Numbered from the stretch's first letter, positions 16,217-25,106 are shown. The stretch: DNA of 64,000 nt from JBKEDC01 sp047974225 (GCA_047974225.1 JBKECD010000022.1:1-64000), one strand, 5' to 3'. The notes: generated from the sequence alone by a model not told the origin. A program made the numbers and translations.

Positions 16217-16573
16217 TCACAAAGTGTCTGAACGTAAGATTTTATTCATAACCTTTCCTTTAGCTAATTCATCAATAAGTTTATCTAAGTATCTAATTTC
16301 ACGCATCAGAGGATCTTCTATTTCTTCTACTCGCACACCACACACCACCCCCTTAATGAGCATTCGATTTTGATTTAAAGCTGGAGCTTGTGCAAAAAAC
16401 TCCTCAAAAGTAGTTTGCTGTGTGATTTGTTTTTCTAAACCTTGCGCATCATAACCCGTCAGCCAAGTTATAATTTGGTCAAGCTCTTGTTTTGTTTTTC
16501 CCTTTCGTTCCACTTTCTGCACATAAAGAGGATAAACACGTGCAAAAGTCATTTGATAGATTTTTGGTTTCAT
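16217..16573 (-). CDS. DUF2200 family protein
   Basis: This 118-residue protein matches DUF2200 end to end: it opens KIYQMTFARVYPLYVQKVER and has WLTGYDAQGLE, the strongly conserved LIKGVVCGVRVEEIEDPLMR and YLDKLIDELAKGK. The family is widespread, small and cytoplasmic (no signal or membrane segment); its function is unknown. It begins 3 bp after the end of the SpoIID-type gene on the same strand and is probably cotranscribed with it. Confidence 0.9.
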   Translation of the reverse strand: MKPKIYQMTFARVYPLYVQKVERKGKTKQELDQIITWLTGYDAQGLEKQITQQTTFEEFFAQAPALNQNRMLIKGVVCGVRVEEIEDPLMREIRYLDKLIDELAKGKVMNKILRSDTL

Positions 16574-16576
16574 AAT

Positions 16577-17893
16577 TCAATACCGTTTTTCGAGCTTCGC
16601 ACCCTTGAAATAATGTTGAAGAATTGCCTCATAGCTATATCCCTTTGCCCCCATCACCGCTGCCCCAATCTGGCACAATCCCACGCCGTGCCCCCAGCCC
16701 GCACCATCAAATTGAAATGACACGGACTTCTGATTCACTTTTTCGGTTTTCACCACAAAAGCCGAACTGTAAAGATGACTTTCAGAAAGTGTCCGCCGAA
16801 TTTCTAATTCTTTTCCAATGATGCGTGTGCACTTCGTTCCCTCTATCTTCAGCTTGATGATTCTGCCCGATGCACCCCGCTCAAGTGGAGTGATGGCTAG
16901 CAATTCACCATAGTCCACCCCACTCCGTTTCAAAATCAACTGCCGAAGTTCTTCGGCATTATATTTCACTTGCCAACGAAAAAAATTATGCGTCGCTTGG
17001 TCGAAATCAGGCAATACTGTGGCAAGAATATTCCTGTCGGAAGTATTGCAAAAAGAAGCTGGTTTTTCTAAAATAAATTTCTGAGCTTCAAGTTCATGTT
17101 GCAGATTTGGTAATTCTGTTTGTTCCGATAAATCTAGCACTGGCGAAAGATATTGATGTTCCTCAGGCTCCCACACATGGTGAAAGCTTTCTGAAACACC
17201 TCCACAACACTTTGAAAAGCGTGCATCGCAAATTTCACCTTCATAAGTAAGAAATTCTCCATAGGTTTCATGGATTGCCACATCTACTTTTTCCAATATT
17301 ATCTCCGTTATTCCCTGATAACGCTGACAATGGTCATCAGCACAAACATCAAATCCTTGATGATCTTCTCGATCATACCAACGGATATACTCATTACTCG
17401 AATCATTGATAGTCTTATAATTACTATCTTTTACTTTATCACTTTTAAGCACCTGTGCCACTAGCCAACTGCGCGAAATCACCGCATGAGCCTTGAGTAA
17501 ATTGTGCGAACTTTTCGCACTCATCTCTGAAGATATCACCGAGCGAAGATATTCTTCGAGCGGAAGTGTATTGATAGCTCTAATTTTATCATTCTCCACC
17601 GTGAGCATCAGACTGCCTTTATAGATGAAATCTCGCTTTTGCTCCCAATGAAAGTCAATGCCTATGACTACATCTTTAATCAAAAAAGAGGTCGAACCAT
17701 CGGCAGGCTGAAAATTTATTGTGCTGTGTGAAGAGGTCGAACCATCGGCGCACTGCAAAACAATTCGATTATCCTGCATCGTAGCTCGATACCAGCTGCT
17801 TGATTCTTGAAGTGCATTTATAAATTCACCTTTCAGCTGAAATTGCACTTCAGATGCCAATAATAATCCTACTTTGATTTCTGGTTGCTTCAT
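16577..17893 (-). CDS. SpoIID/LytB domain protein
   Basis: The 438-residue protein carries a SpoIID/LytB domain: INTLPLEEYLRSVISSEMSA, LKAHAVISRSWL, a middle segment with CDARFSKCCGGVSESF, and the C-terminal GAGWGHGVGLCQIGAAVMGA. SpoIID proteins are lytic transglycosylases on denuded glycan strands, and LytB relatives enhance amidases. No signal peptide is visible at this start, unusual for a wall enzyme. Residues around CADGSTSSHSTINFQPADGS contain an in-frame 15-residue duplication. It lies 6 bp downstream of the DUF4922 gene, a pairing common in Bacteroidetes. Confidence 0.88.
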   Translation of the reverse strand: MKQPEIKVGLLLASEVQFQLKGEFINALQESSSWYRATMQDNRIVLQCADGSTSSHSTINFQPADGSTSFLIKDVVIGIDFHWEQKRDFIYKGSLMLTVENDKIRAINTLPLEEYLRSVISSEMSAKSSHNLLKAHAVISRSWLVAQVLKSDKVKDSNYKTINDSSNEYIRWYDREDHQGFDVCADDHCQRYQGITEIILEKVDVAIHETYGEFLTYEGEICDARFSKCCGGVSESFHHVWEPEEHQYLSPVLDLSEQTELPNLQHELEAQKFILEKPASFCNTSDRNILATVLPDFDQATHNFFRWQVKYNAEELRQLILKRSGVDYGELLAITPLERGASGRIIKLKIEGTKCTRIIGKELEIRRTLSESHLYSSAFVVKTEKVNQKSVSFQFDGAGWGHGVGLCQIGAAVMGAKGYSYEAILQHYFKGAKLEKRY

Positions 17894-17899
17894 AAACTA

Positions 17900-18856
17900 T
17901 TATCTTAAAGCATTTAATAAACAATCTGCATCAAAAGATTTAGATACTTGATTATATATAGACTGAATATGCTTTATATTTAATTGATTATAATCTTCTT
18001 CACGAGCTAATACAAAGACTCCTCCCATCTCTACTGACGCAGGACTGACTAGCATTTGTTCTTCACCTGTTGCATAATACTCCGCTGGACGCTGCATAGC
18101 ACGCGGAAAGATTCGTAAGTAATAAAACCCATCAGTATAGCTACATAAGATATTCAGCATAGGTTCTGTATCCGATATATCTCTTTCTAAAAACTTTATT
18201 AGTTTATCGAAATACAATAGTATTTCATCGGCATCATGCGATTTGAATGTCATCAAAGTTCGTTGATATTCTTTTGTGGAAAGAAATAGCTGCGTGTCTT
18301 CTGACAATTGAATTGAGGTGAAGAGTTCAGCATCATTTAAATCATCGTAATTACAAGGGAGAACTGTTTTTTGACAAGCTTGAAAATGAAAATGATCGGG
18401 CGCAGATGCTCCGCATTGCGCACCATTAAAGAAAATAGTAAAGTCTGTCAGATACTTTGCTAATTCCATCATATCTGAAATGCGCCCCATGATTAATTGC
18501 TCAGTGTGCTGAACATCCACAATTGTCAGGTGCTTTTCAAAGATTGGAAAAGGATTGATTAGTATTTCATAGCTATAAGACGATTCACTCCCCTGAAAAG
18601 AAATACCCACTTGCTCAACTGGGCGATTGGCAGCACACAAAAAACAAGGACGCTTTGCAATTGACTTTGCATCGGTCTTTGCAGCAATAGAAATCATTCG
18701 AGCTGGGTTATACTGAATCTTAAAAGTAAGTTTATCAATTTTTATATCTTGTTGTTTAACAAGCTTTAAGTCATCATAGTTTTTTTGTGCTATGCTCCAT
18801 GATTTCTGTTGATGGTCTATGAGTTTATATACTCTTTCTTGTAAGTTTTCTTTCAT
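17900..18856 (-). CDS. DUF4922 protein, HIT/GalT-like nucleotidyltransferase fold
   Basis: The 318-residue protein belongs to DUF4922. It has RPCFLCAANRP (a Cys pair that may bind Zn), INPFPIFEKHLTIV, and AQCGASAPDHFHFQACQKT, in which HFHFQ corresponds to the H-x-H-x-Q active site of GalT and GDP-L-galactose phosphorylase in the HIT superfamily. A sugar-nucleotide phosphorylase or nucleotidyltransferase activity is therefore plausible but unproven. It sits 11 bp after uvrC and 6 bp before the SpoIID gene on the same strand, so the three probably share a transcript. Confidence 0.82.
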   Translation of the reverse strand: MKENLQERVYKLIDHQQKSWSIAQKNYDDLKLVKQQDIKIDKLTFKIQYNPARMISIAAKTDAKSIAKRPCFLCAANRPVEQVGISFQGSESSYSYEILINPFPIFEKHLTIVDVQHTEQLIMGRISDMMELAKYLTDFTIFFNGAQCGASAPDHFHFQACQKTVLPCNYDDLNDAELFTSIQLSEDTQLFLSTKEYQRTLMTFKSHDADEILLYFDKLIKFLERDISDTEPMLNILCSYTDGFYYLRIFPRAMQRPAEYYATGEEQMLVSPASVEMGGVFVLAREEDYNQLNIKHIQSIYNQVSKSFDADCLLNALR

Positions 18857-18867
18857 CTAATCTTATT

Positions 18868-20703
18868 CTAATTCATTTTAAGCTTAAAATATTCAAATAT
18901 TTTCATTGTTCGAGCTCTGCCTATTTCATCGGCAACCTTTTGGAAGGGCTGTTTCTTCAGATTATCTACACTGCCAAATAAGCGCATCAGCTGTTGAATA
19001 GTGGTATTGCCTATACCTGGAATATCACTCAATTCTGATTTGATAAAATTCTTTGAGCGCAGACTTCGGTGAAAAGTAATGCCAAAACGGTGTGCTTCAT
19101 CACGTGCTTGCTGAATAATCTTCAAGGTTTCCGAGTTTTTATCTAAATATATAGGTACAGAATCTCCTGGAAAATATATTTCTTCCAATCTTTTGGCTAT
19201 GCCAATGATTGGCACTTTACCTCGCAAATCTAGTTTTTCGAGCGCCTCAAGCGCAGCGCCAAGCTGCCCCTTTCCCCCATCAATCACAATTAGGTCTGGC
19301 AATTGATTATCTTCATCAAGCTGACGCTTATATCGACGATAAATAATCTCACGCATCGACTCAAAATCATCTGGACCATCCACTGTTTTTACATGAAAGT
19401 GTCGATATTCCTTTTTAAAAGGTTTAGCGTTGCGAAACACCACACAAGCTGCCACAGGGTTAGTGCCCTGCAAGTTGGAGTTATCAAAACATTCGATGAG
19501 TGCAGGCGCAATATGTAGGCGCAAATCTTTTTTCATACGCTCAAGTATCCGCGTTGTTCGATCCTCTTTCGGTTTCCGCAAAGCCTGCTGTTTTTCCTTT
19601 TCCAAGCGATAATATTTAGCATTACGCATGGATAAATCAAGAAGATTCTTTTTATCTCCACGTTCGGGCACTTTAAAAAATACACCGTCTAACTCCATAT
19701 CAGGAAGAAAAGGCACAATTAGCTCCTTGGCATTGCTAAAAATCTTCTGACGAATATCCACAATTGCATATTCCAGTAGTTCTTGCTCACTCTCATCAAG
19801 CGCTTTCTTCAATTCCATGGTGAAAGTTTGTACAATTGAGCCATCAATCACCTTGAGATAGTTCACATAGGCAGTATCTTCATGCACATCAATGCTAAAT
19901 ACATCAACATTGGTGATAGTGGAACTCACCACTGTTGATTTATTTTGAAACTTTTCGAGATGCGTAATCTTTTCTTTGACTTCCTGAGCCTCTTCAAACT
20001 TATAAAGTTCGGCAAATTCTTGCATTTGCTGGCTCAAAATACGAATAACCTGAGCAATATTTCCCCGCAATATATGGCGTATATCTTGTATTGCGTCTTC
20101 ATAGTTTTGCACAGATTGCCGTCCCTCGCAAGGAGCTTTGCAATTACCGATGTGATATTGCAAACACACTTTATACTTTCCAGTGTATATATTATCTGGC
20201 GAAAGATTCAACTTGCAAGTGCGTATTTTATATAGCTTACGAAACATTTCGAGCAATGTGCGCACCATCATAATGGATGTATATGGTCCAAAATATTCTG
20301 ATCCATCGCGAATAACATTGCGTGTTTGAAATACCCTTGGAAAATCTTCTTTCTTAATAACAATCCACGGATAAGTTTTATCGTCTTTCAGACGAATATT
20401 ATAGCGAGGCTGATATTTTTTTATCAGATTATTTTCGAGTAGAAGCGCATCTTGCTCCGTTTCCACCACCATATGTTTTATATCGGAAATATTCCGAACA
20501 AGCAAAGTTGTTTTTCGATTATCATGATTTTTGGTAAAATAAGATGCTACCCTTTTCTTCAAATTCTTTGCCTTACCCACATAGATTATTTTACCAGTAT
20601 CATCAAAATACTGATAAATTCCTGGCTGATCAGGCAGCACGCTCACCAACTCTTTTAAGCGTGATAATCGAAGTTCATCTTTTGTAGCTTTATTTTCACT
20701 CAT
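18868..20703 (-). CDS. uvrC: UvrABC excinuclease subunit C
   Basis: About 611 residues from the ATG at 20703; an ATG at 20733 would add ten atypical residues. Domains in order: GIY-YIG nuclease (QPGIYQYFDDTGKIIYVGKA) making the 3' incision, a Cys-bearing linker (HIGNCKAPCEG), a UVR domain that binds UvrB (EEAQEVKEKITHLEKFQ), an RNase H-like nuclease domain (IECFDNSNLQGTNPVAACVV) making the 5' incision, and a C-terminal helix-hairpin-helix (LSDIPGIGNTTIQQLMRLFG). It is the incision subunit of nucleotide excision repair. Confidence 0.97.
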   Translation of the reverse strand: MSENKATKDELRLSRLKELVSVLPDQPGIYQYFDDTGKIIYVGKAKNLKKRVASYFTKNHDNRKTTLLVRNISDIKHMVVETEQDALLLENNLIKKYQPRYNIRLKDDKTYPWIVIKKEDFPRVFQTRNVIRDGSEYFGPYTSIMMVRTLLEMFRKLYKIRTCKLNLSPDNIYTGKYKVCLQYHIGNCKAPCEGRQSVQNYEDAIQDIRHILRGNIAQVIRILSQQMQEFAELYKFEEAQEVKEKITHLEKFQNKSTVVSSTITNVDVFSIDVHEDTAYVNYLKVIDGSIVQTFTMELKKALDESEQELLEYAIVDIRQKIFSNAKELIVPFLPDMELDGVFFKVPERGDKKNLLDLSMRNAKYYRLEKEKQQALRKPKEDRTTRILERMKKDLRLHIAPALIECFDNSNLQGTNPVAACVVFRNAKPFKKEYRHFHVKTVDGPDDFESMREIIYRRYKRQLDEDNQLPDLIVIDGGKGQLGAALEALEKLDLRGKVPIIGIAKRLEEIYFPGDSVPIYLDKNSETLKIIQQARDEAHRFGITFHRSLRSKNFIKSELSDIPGIGNTTIQQLMRLFGSVDNLKKQPFQKVADEIGRARTMKIFEYFKLKMN

Positions 20704-20737
20704 AATAATAGCCTCAAATAATATTTTACTCATAAAT

Positions 20738-20768
20738 AAAAAGACGCATTAATATGTGCGTCTTTTTT
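20738..20768. terminator. Rho-independent terminator between apt and uvrC
   Basis: AAAAAGACGCA and TGCGTCTTTTTT form a stem with a short loop, 20 bp after the apt stop; its T-run lies in the direction of apt transcription as well as opposite to it. Confidence 0.8.
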
Positions 20769-20787
20769 ATTCATATCAATTCACTTG

Positions 20788-21306
20788 CTAAAAGTCAATC
20801 AATGTGTGCATATCATATTTTCTTAGTTCCTTTTTATTTGGAGTTTCTATGAAAGTCAAATCAGATATAAAAGAAAAATACACCTTTTTCACTTTTAGCT
20901 GCTCCACCAGATGAAGTGCAGCTAGAGCTGTTCCACCCGTAGCTAATAAATCATCATGAATAAGCACTACATCATTTTCATCGAGCGCATCAATGTGCAT
21001 TTCTAGCGTATCGGTGCCATATTCTAATTCATATGATTCTTTGATTACCTCAGCTGGAAGTTTTCCTGGTTTACGCACGGGCACATATCCAGCATTCAGA
21101 TGATAGGCTATTGCGCCTCCTAAAATAAAACCACGAGATTCAAGACACACCACCTTAGTAATACCTTTATCAGTGAAATGTTTCACTATTTCATCTACTG
21201 TTTGTCTGAAAGCATCTTTATTTTTCAGCAGTGTTGTGATGTCTTTAAAATCCACTCCCGCCTGTGGATAATCTGGAATGGAGCGAATGTAAGTTTTTAA
21301 ATTCAT
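20788..21306 (-). CDS. apt: Adenine phosphoribosyltransferase
   Basis: The 172-residue enzyme makes AMP from adenine and PRPP in purine salvage. It has the expected start LKTYIRSIPDYPQAGVDFKD, CLESRGFILGGAIAYHLNAG and the PRPP-binding loop VVLIHDDLLATGGTALAALH. Length and order match Apt. It has its own terminator downstream and a parS-like palindrome 13 bp before its start codon, between it and mnmG. Confidence 0.96.
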   Translation of the reverse strand: MNLKTYIRSIPDYPQAGVDFKDITTLLKNKDAFRQTVDEIVKHFTDKGITKVVCLESRGFILGGAIAYHLNAGYVPVRKPGKLPAEVIKESYELEYGTDTLEMHIDALDENDVVLIHDDLLATGGTALAALHLVEQLKVKKVYFSFISDLTFIETPNKKELRKYDMHTLIDF

Positions 21307-21318
21307 AAAAATCTATTT

Positions 21319-21334
21319 TGTTCCACGTGGAACA
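21319..21334. promoter_or_regulatory. parS-like palindrome TGTTCCACGTGGAACA
   Basis: A perfect 16-bp palindrome identical in form to chromosomal parS, the ParB (Spo0J) binding site: the B. subtilis consensus is TGTTTCACGTGAAACA and Pseudomonas sites have the TTCCACGTGGAA core seen here. Confidence 0.65.
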
Positions 21335-21423
21335 TTATTTATTAATTGTTTTATTATAAGGGTTTTCTAAAAAAAAATAGCATTTAATTTAGAGTATCAC
21401 TAACTATATTTATTACATAGTTA

Positions 21424-21443
21424 AAAGTTCCACGTGGAACTTT
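21424..21443. promoter_or_regulatory. Second parS-like palindrome AAAGTTCCACGTGGAACTTT
   Basis: A perfect 20-bp palindrome with the same GTTCCACGTGGAAC core as the site at 21319, 107 bp away centre to centre. It overlaps the mnmG stop codon. No other CCACGTGG core was noticed in the window. Confidence 0.65.
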
Positions 21444-23319
21444 ACCTACCTAATAATATTAAAAGCACGTTTATATCTGCTGGACTAACTCCTGATATAC
21501 GACTAGCCTGACCTAATGTTTCGGGGTCTATATTAGATAGTTTTTGTCGTGCTTCGGTAGATATAGTGTGTAGTTCGTTATAATCAAACTTGCCTTTAAT
21601 TTTAATATCTTCGAGTCTTTTAAATTTATCAGCCATCTGCCGTTCACGTACAATATAGCCTGAATATTTAATTATAATCTCTGCTGCTTCTAATATTTCT
21701 TCTTTTCTATCCGCAGGATATTCAGCTACAAATTTAGCCAAAGGAGTGATATCTTCCAATAAATCAAAAATAGTAATTTGCGGGCGAGAAATGATATCTC
21801 TTAGTTTCACACTTTGCTTAATAGGAGCAGAACCTTTAGCTTCTAGAATTGAATTAATAAATTGAGGCTTGATGGAAAAATCATTTAAGAAAGTTATCAG
21901 TTCATCGCGTAGTCTGATTTTCTCCTGAAGTAAATTCATACGCTCTACTGATGCTAATCCTATTTCAAAAGCACGGGGAGTCAATCTGAAATCTGCATCA
22001 TCTTGGCGAAGCAAGATGCGATATTCAGCTCGCGAGGTAAACATGCGGTATGGTTCATCCACTCCCTTAGTTACTAAATCATCAATCAAAACTCCAATAT
22101 AAGCTTCATCTCGTCCGAGAATAAAACTAGATTTATCATGGGCTTTCTGATGGGCATTGATTCCAGCCATCAATCCTTGGGCTGCTGCTTCTTCATATCC
22201 AGTAGTGCCGTTTATCTGACCAGCAAAATAAAGATTGTCGAGCAACTTTGTTTCTAGCGAATGATTCAATTGTGTAGGGTCGAAATAATCATATTCGATG
22301 GCATAGCCCGGGCGAAACATTTTAGCATTTTCTAATCCTGAGATTTTATGTAATGCCTTTTGCTGAACCTCCCAAGCTAGCGAGGATGAAAATCCATTGA
22401 TATAGTATTCCACTGTGCGCTCGCCTTCGGGCTCTAGAAATAAATGATGTTGGTCTTTTTCAGCAAAGGTGATTAATTTTGATTCGATGCTTGGACAATA
22501 ACGAGGACCTGCTCCTTCTATTCTTCCATCAAACATGGCTGAGTCTTGAAATCCTGATTTCAAGATTTCGTGTGCTTCAGGATTGGTGAAAGTAATCCAA
22601 CAACTGCGTTGTTTCAAAGAAGATTTTTCATGGGGAAGAAAAGAAAACTTATAAAATCCACTTTCTCCTTGCTGCTCGGTGAGTTTTGAAAAATCAATAG
22701 TTCGCTCATCAATGCGCACAGGCGTACCTGTTTTCAGTCTGCCAGTCTTAAATCCTAGACTTGCTAATTGCTCGGTGATGTGATAGGCTGACTTCTCCCC
22801 TATCCTGCCGCCTTCTAAAGAAGACTTTCCGATGTGCATCAGTCCGTTGAGAAAAGTGCCATTAGTGAGCACCACTGTTTTTGAGCGAAACTCTACTCCA
22901 ATCTGAGTTTTCACTCCACAGACTGCTCCATCGGCTATCAAAAGTTCGACTACGGAGTCTTGCCACATATCTAATCCCTTGATAGACTCTAGGATATATC
23001 GCCATTCATCAGTGAATTTAAATCTATCGCATTGCGAGCGAGGACTCCACATGGCAGGACCTTTCGATCGGTTGAGCATGCGAAACTGAATGGAAGTTCT
23101 GTCGGTGATGATAGCTGTCTGCCCTCCAAGCGCATCAATTTCGCGCACAATCTGTCCTTTAGCAATTCCGCCAATGGCAGGGTTGCACGACATCTGCGCA
23201 AATTTCATCATATCCATAGTGATGAGCAGGGTGCGTGAACCTAGCTTGGCTGCTGCTGCTGCTGCTTCGCAACCAGCATGACCGCCTCCCACCACAATGA
23301 CATCGTATTCTGTGTTCAT
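21442..23319 (-). CDS. mnmG: tRNA uridine-5-carboxymethylaminomethyl modification enzyme (GidA)
   Basis: The 625-residue FAD protein works with MnmE to install the cmnm5 group on U34 of certain tRNAs. Features seen: FAD-binding VVGGGHAGCEAAAAAAKLGS at the N-terminus, SCNPAIGGIAKGQIVREID, ALGGQTAIITDRTSIQFRML, the FRPGYAIEYDYFDPTQLN segment, GTTGYEEAAAQGLMAGINA and a C-terminal helical domain ending in SRISGVSPADINVLLILLGR. In many bacteria gidA lies close to the chromosomal origin, which is relevant to the parS-like sites beside it. Confidence 0.97.
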   Translation of the reverse strand: MNTEYDVIVVGGGHAGCEAAAAAAKLGSRTLLITMDMMKFAQMSCNPAIGGIAKGQIVREIDALGGQTAIITDRTSIQFRMLNRSKGPAMWSPRSQCDRFKFTDEWRYILESIKGLDMWQDSVVELLIADGAVCGVKTQIGVEFRSKTVVLTNGTFLNGLMHIGKSSLEGGRIGEKSAYHITEQLASLGFKTGRLKTGTPVRIDERTIDFSKLTEQQGESGFYKFSFLPHEKSSLKQRSCWITFTNPEAHEILKSGFQDSAMFDGRIEGAGPRYCPSIESKLITFAEKDQHHLFLEPEGERTVEYYINGFSSSLAWEVQQKALHKISGLENAKMFRPGYAIEYDYFDPTQLNHSLETKLLDNLYFAGQINGTTGYEEAAAQGLMAGINAHQKAHDKSSFILGRDEAYIGVLIDDLVTKGVDEPYRMFTSRAEYRILLRQDDADFRLTPRAFEIGLASVERMNLLQEKIRLRDELITFLNDFSIKPQFINSILEAKGSAPIKQSVKLRDIISRPQITIFDLLEDITPLAKFVAEYPADRKEEILEAAEIIIKYSGYIVRERQMADKFKRLEDIKIKGKFDYNELHTISTEARQKLSNIDPETLGQASRISGVSPADINVLLILLGR

Positions 23320-23341
23320 ATCAAACTATAAAGCTAATCCA

Positions 23342-23349
23342 CAAAGATA
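23342..23349 (-). promoter_or_regulatory. Promoter -7 element (TATCTTTG) of mnmG
   Basis: Perfect TAnnTTTG match on the reverse strand, 22 bp before the mnmG start codon at 23319. Confidence 0.65.
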
Positions 23350-23400
23350 AAGCTATTCTATTAATAAATAAAAGAATAGCTATCTATTCCAATAATAAAA

Positions 23401-23817
23401 TCAACTAAATTTAGCCAAATAAAAATTTTCTTTGCTTGTCATCAACTCTTTATCGGCTGGTTCTTTATCTTTATATCCAAGCAGATGAAGCACACCATGA
23501 ATAAGCATGCGACGCATTTCTTCATCAAATTTCACTTGGAAAGTTTCTGCATTTTCCACCACCCTATCACAACTAATAAACAAATCGCCCGAAATCAGTC
23601 TATCCTCCACATAATCGAAAGTGATGATATCGGTGTAGTAGTCATGATTGAGATATTGTCGATTGACATCAAGCAGATAATCATCGGAACAAAAGATAAA
23701 ATTGACATCGCCAAGTTTTTTTTCTTCAGCTTCGATTGATGACTTAATCCAAGATTTTATTTTATTTCGTTCGAGCGAAAATTTCTTCACATCTTCGAAA
23801 TGAAAAAGTATAGCCAT
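23401..23817 (-). CDS. ybeY: Endoribonuclease YbeY
   Basis: The 138-residue protein is the rRNA-processing/quality-control endonuclease YbeY (UPF0054). It has NFIFCSDDYLLDVNRQYLNH, DIITFDYVEDRLISGDLFIS and the zinc region MLIHGVLHLLGYKDKEPAD. The first two His ligands of the HGxxHLxGYDH motif are present but the third position reads KD rather than DH, a change I believe is common in Bacteroidetes YbeY. It is the last reverse-strand gene before the long gene-free region, with a TAAATTTG promoter element at 23852-23859. Confidence 0.92.
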   Translation of the reverse strand: MAILFHFEDVKKFSLERNKIKSWIKSSIEAEEKKLGDVNFIFCSDDYLLDVNRQYLNHDYYTDIITFDYVEDRLISGDLFISCDRVVENAETFQVKFDEEMRRMLIHGVLHLLGYKDKEPADKELMTSKENFYLAKFS

Positions 23818-23851
23818 AAATTATTTTTTTGAGGGTAATAAAAAGCAGCTA

Positions 23852-23859
23852 CAAATTTA
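23852..23859 (-). promoter_or_regulatory. Promoter -7 element (TAAATTTG) of ybeY
   Basis: TAnnTTTG match on the reverse strand, 34 bp before the ybeY start codon. Confidence 0.45.
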
Positions 23860-24101
23860 GCTTTAAACATGGACAATAAAAATAGCTTTTGAAATTTTGA
23901 TTAAAAATTGACCTATATCTATTGAGTATTTACGAAGGAATATCTTGGTGAATAAAAATATACTGATTAAAATGAGTTTATTATGTTTATAAACTATTTT
24001 AAAGTTTATAAAGCACTATTATTAAGATATTTACGATTTAATTTTACAGCTATTGAAAGAAAAAAGAAAAAACAAAGTAGAGAAATTCTACTATCTTATT
24101 C

Positions 24102-24332
24102 TTATCAACATTTGAAAAATAGCTGTTAATATAAAAATGTAAATCCCTTTAAATGAATAAGTTTAAAATTGCATGATTGTTGATAACTCCATCATTGTCT
24201 GTTGAAAGTTATAGAAGAAAAAAAGGCTAACTAATTTGTGAAGGTCAAGAAAACGCCTATACAAAAACAGTATAGAGAAATGCAAAAAAAGATATTCTGA
24301 AATAATCAAGTATTATTATCGAGTTATCCACA
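24102..24332. promoter_or_regulatory. Cluster of DnaA-box-like 9-mers
   Basis: TTATCAACA at 24102-24110 (+), TTATCAACA at 24178-24186 (-) and TTATCCACA at 24324-24332 (+). The last equals the strongest E. coli DnaA box; the other two differ from it by one base. Confidence 0.45.
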
Positions 24333-24609
24333 AGAGCTAGTCAAAAAATTTATTCATAGTACTAGGATATTAACAGCTGTTGAAATCTCAATAAAAAAGC
24401 TCATAGATAAACTTTTATACTGTGAATATTTTTTTGATAACTCCATTGAATAGTTTAATAACTAAATAAGCAAGTAAATCGGAATATAGTTTTTAATAGA
24501 ACTAACAGCCTTTATTAGTGTTGTTGTTTTTGTATATGTATAAATTGAATAGAAAAATAAAAGACAAACAGAGCAGGTAAAATCGCTTTTTAGAAATTCC
24601 CATATGTTT

Positions 24610-24827
24610 GCACAATTGGTCACAGACATGGTCGCACGAGATATAGTCTTTACACAGTTGGGTACGGACATGGTCGCACGAGATATAGTCTTTGCATAGT
24701 TGTGCACGGACATGGTCGCACGAGATATAGTCTTTGCACAGTTGGGCACGGACATGGTCGCGCGAGATATTGTCTTTGCACAGTTGGTCATGGACATGGT
24801 CGCGCGAGATATTGTCTTTGCACGTTA
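24610..24827. repeat. Five 42-bp tandem repeats (iteron-like) in the candidate origin region
   Basis: Units share GACATGGTCGCACGAGATAT (starts at 24625, 24667, 24709, 24751 and 24793; exact 42-bp period) followed by AGTCTTTGCACAGTTGGGCA. They are clearly richer in GC than the surrounding DNA. A reverse-strand open frame across them (14-residue repeats) is a by-product of the period being divisible by three. Confidence 0.93.
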
Positions 24828-25019
24828 ATGTATAACGACCAATTTTTACATTTCACTAGTTCAAATGTGATTAATATTCTCGAAAGTGTTTCGTTTTTTC
24901 TAAATTTTTTTTCTGATTTAGGTATAAACCGAGGCAACCGATAGTTTCAAACAACACTAAAACATAGAAAAATCTTATAGTAGATATACGATAAAGATTA
25001 TGAAACATGAAGTTTGTAC

Positions 25020-25027
25020 TATTTTTG
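25020..25027 (+). promoter_or_regulatory. Promoter -7 element (TATTTTTG) of the response-regulator gene
   Basis: TAnnTTTG match about 80 bp before the ATG at 25107. Confidence 0.45.
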
Positions 25028-25106
25028 CGGAAAAATTGCGTTTTTCTACCATTAGAGTATGCTCATTAAAATTAAAAGATATACTTTTGGGAAAAATGTA
25101 GATAAG

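Larger units (their letters stand above)
23818..25106. other. Long AT-rich gene-free region: candidate replication origin
   Basis: About 1.3 kb with no convincing gene. It contains the exact E. coli DnaA-box sequence TTATCCACA (24324-24332), two one-mismatch boxes (TTATCAACA at 24102-24110 and its reverse complement TGTTGATAA at 24178-24186), a 13-bp direct repeat TTGATAACTCCAT (about 24181 and 24435), very AT-rich stretches, and a 42-bp tandem array at 24610-24827. Two parS-like sites lie about 2.5-3 kb to the left next to mnmG. Taken together this suggests oriC, as inference only; dnaA is not in the window. Confidence 0.45.

Noticed and set aside
24462..24797. Reverse-strand frame of 111 codons with five repeats of a 14-residue unit
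   Set aside because: It is produced by the 42-bp array being a multiple of three; the non-repeat part is unstructured AT-rich sequence, and no promoter or homologous family is recognised.
24610..24827. CRISPR array
   Set aside because: Units are head to tail with no spacers, and no cas genes are nearby; the same applies to the arrays at 9.5, 41.4 and 63.5 kb.
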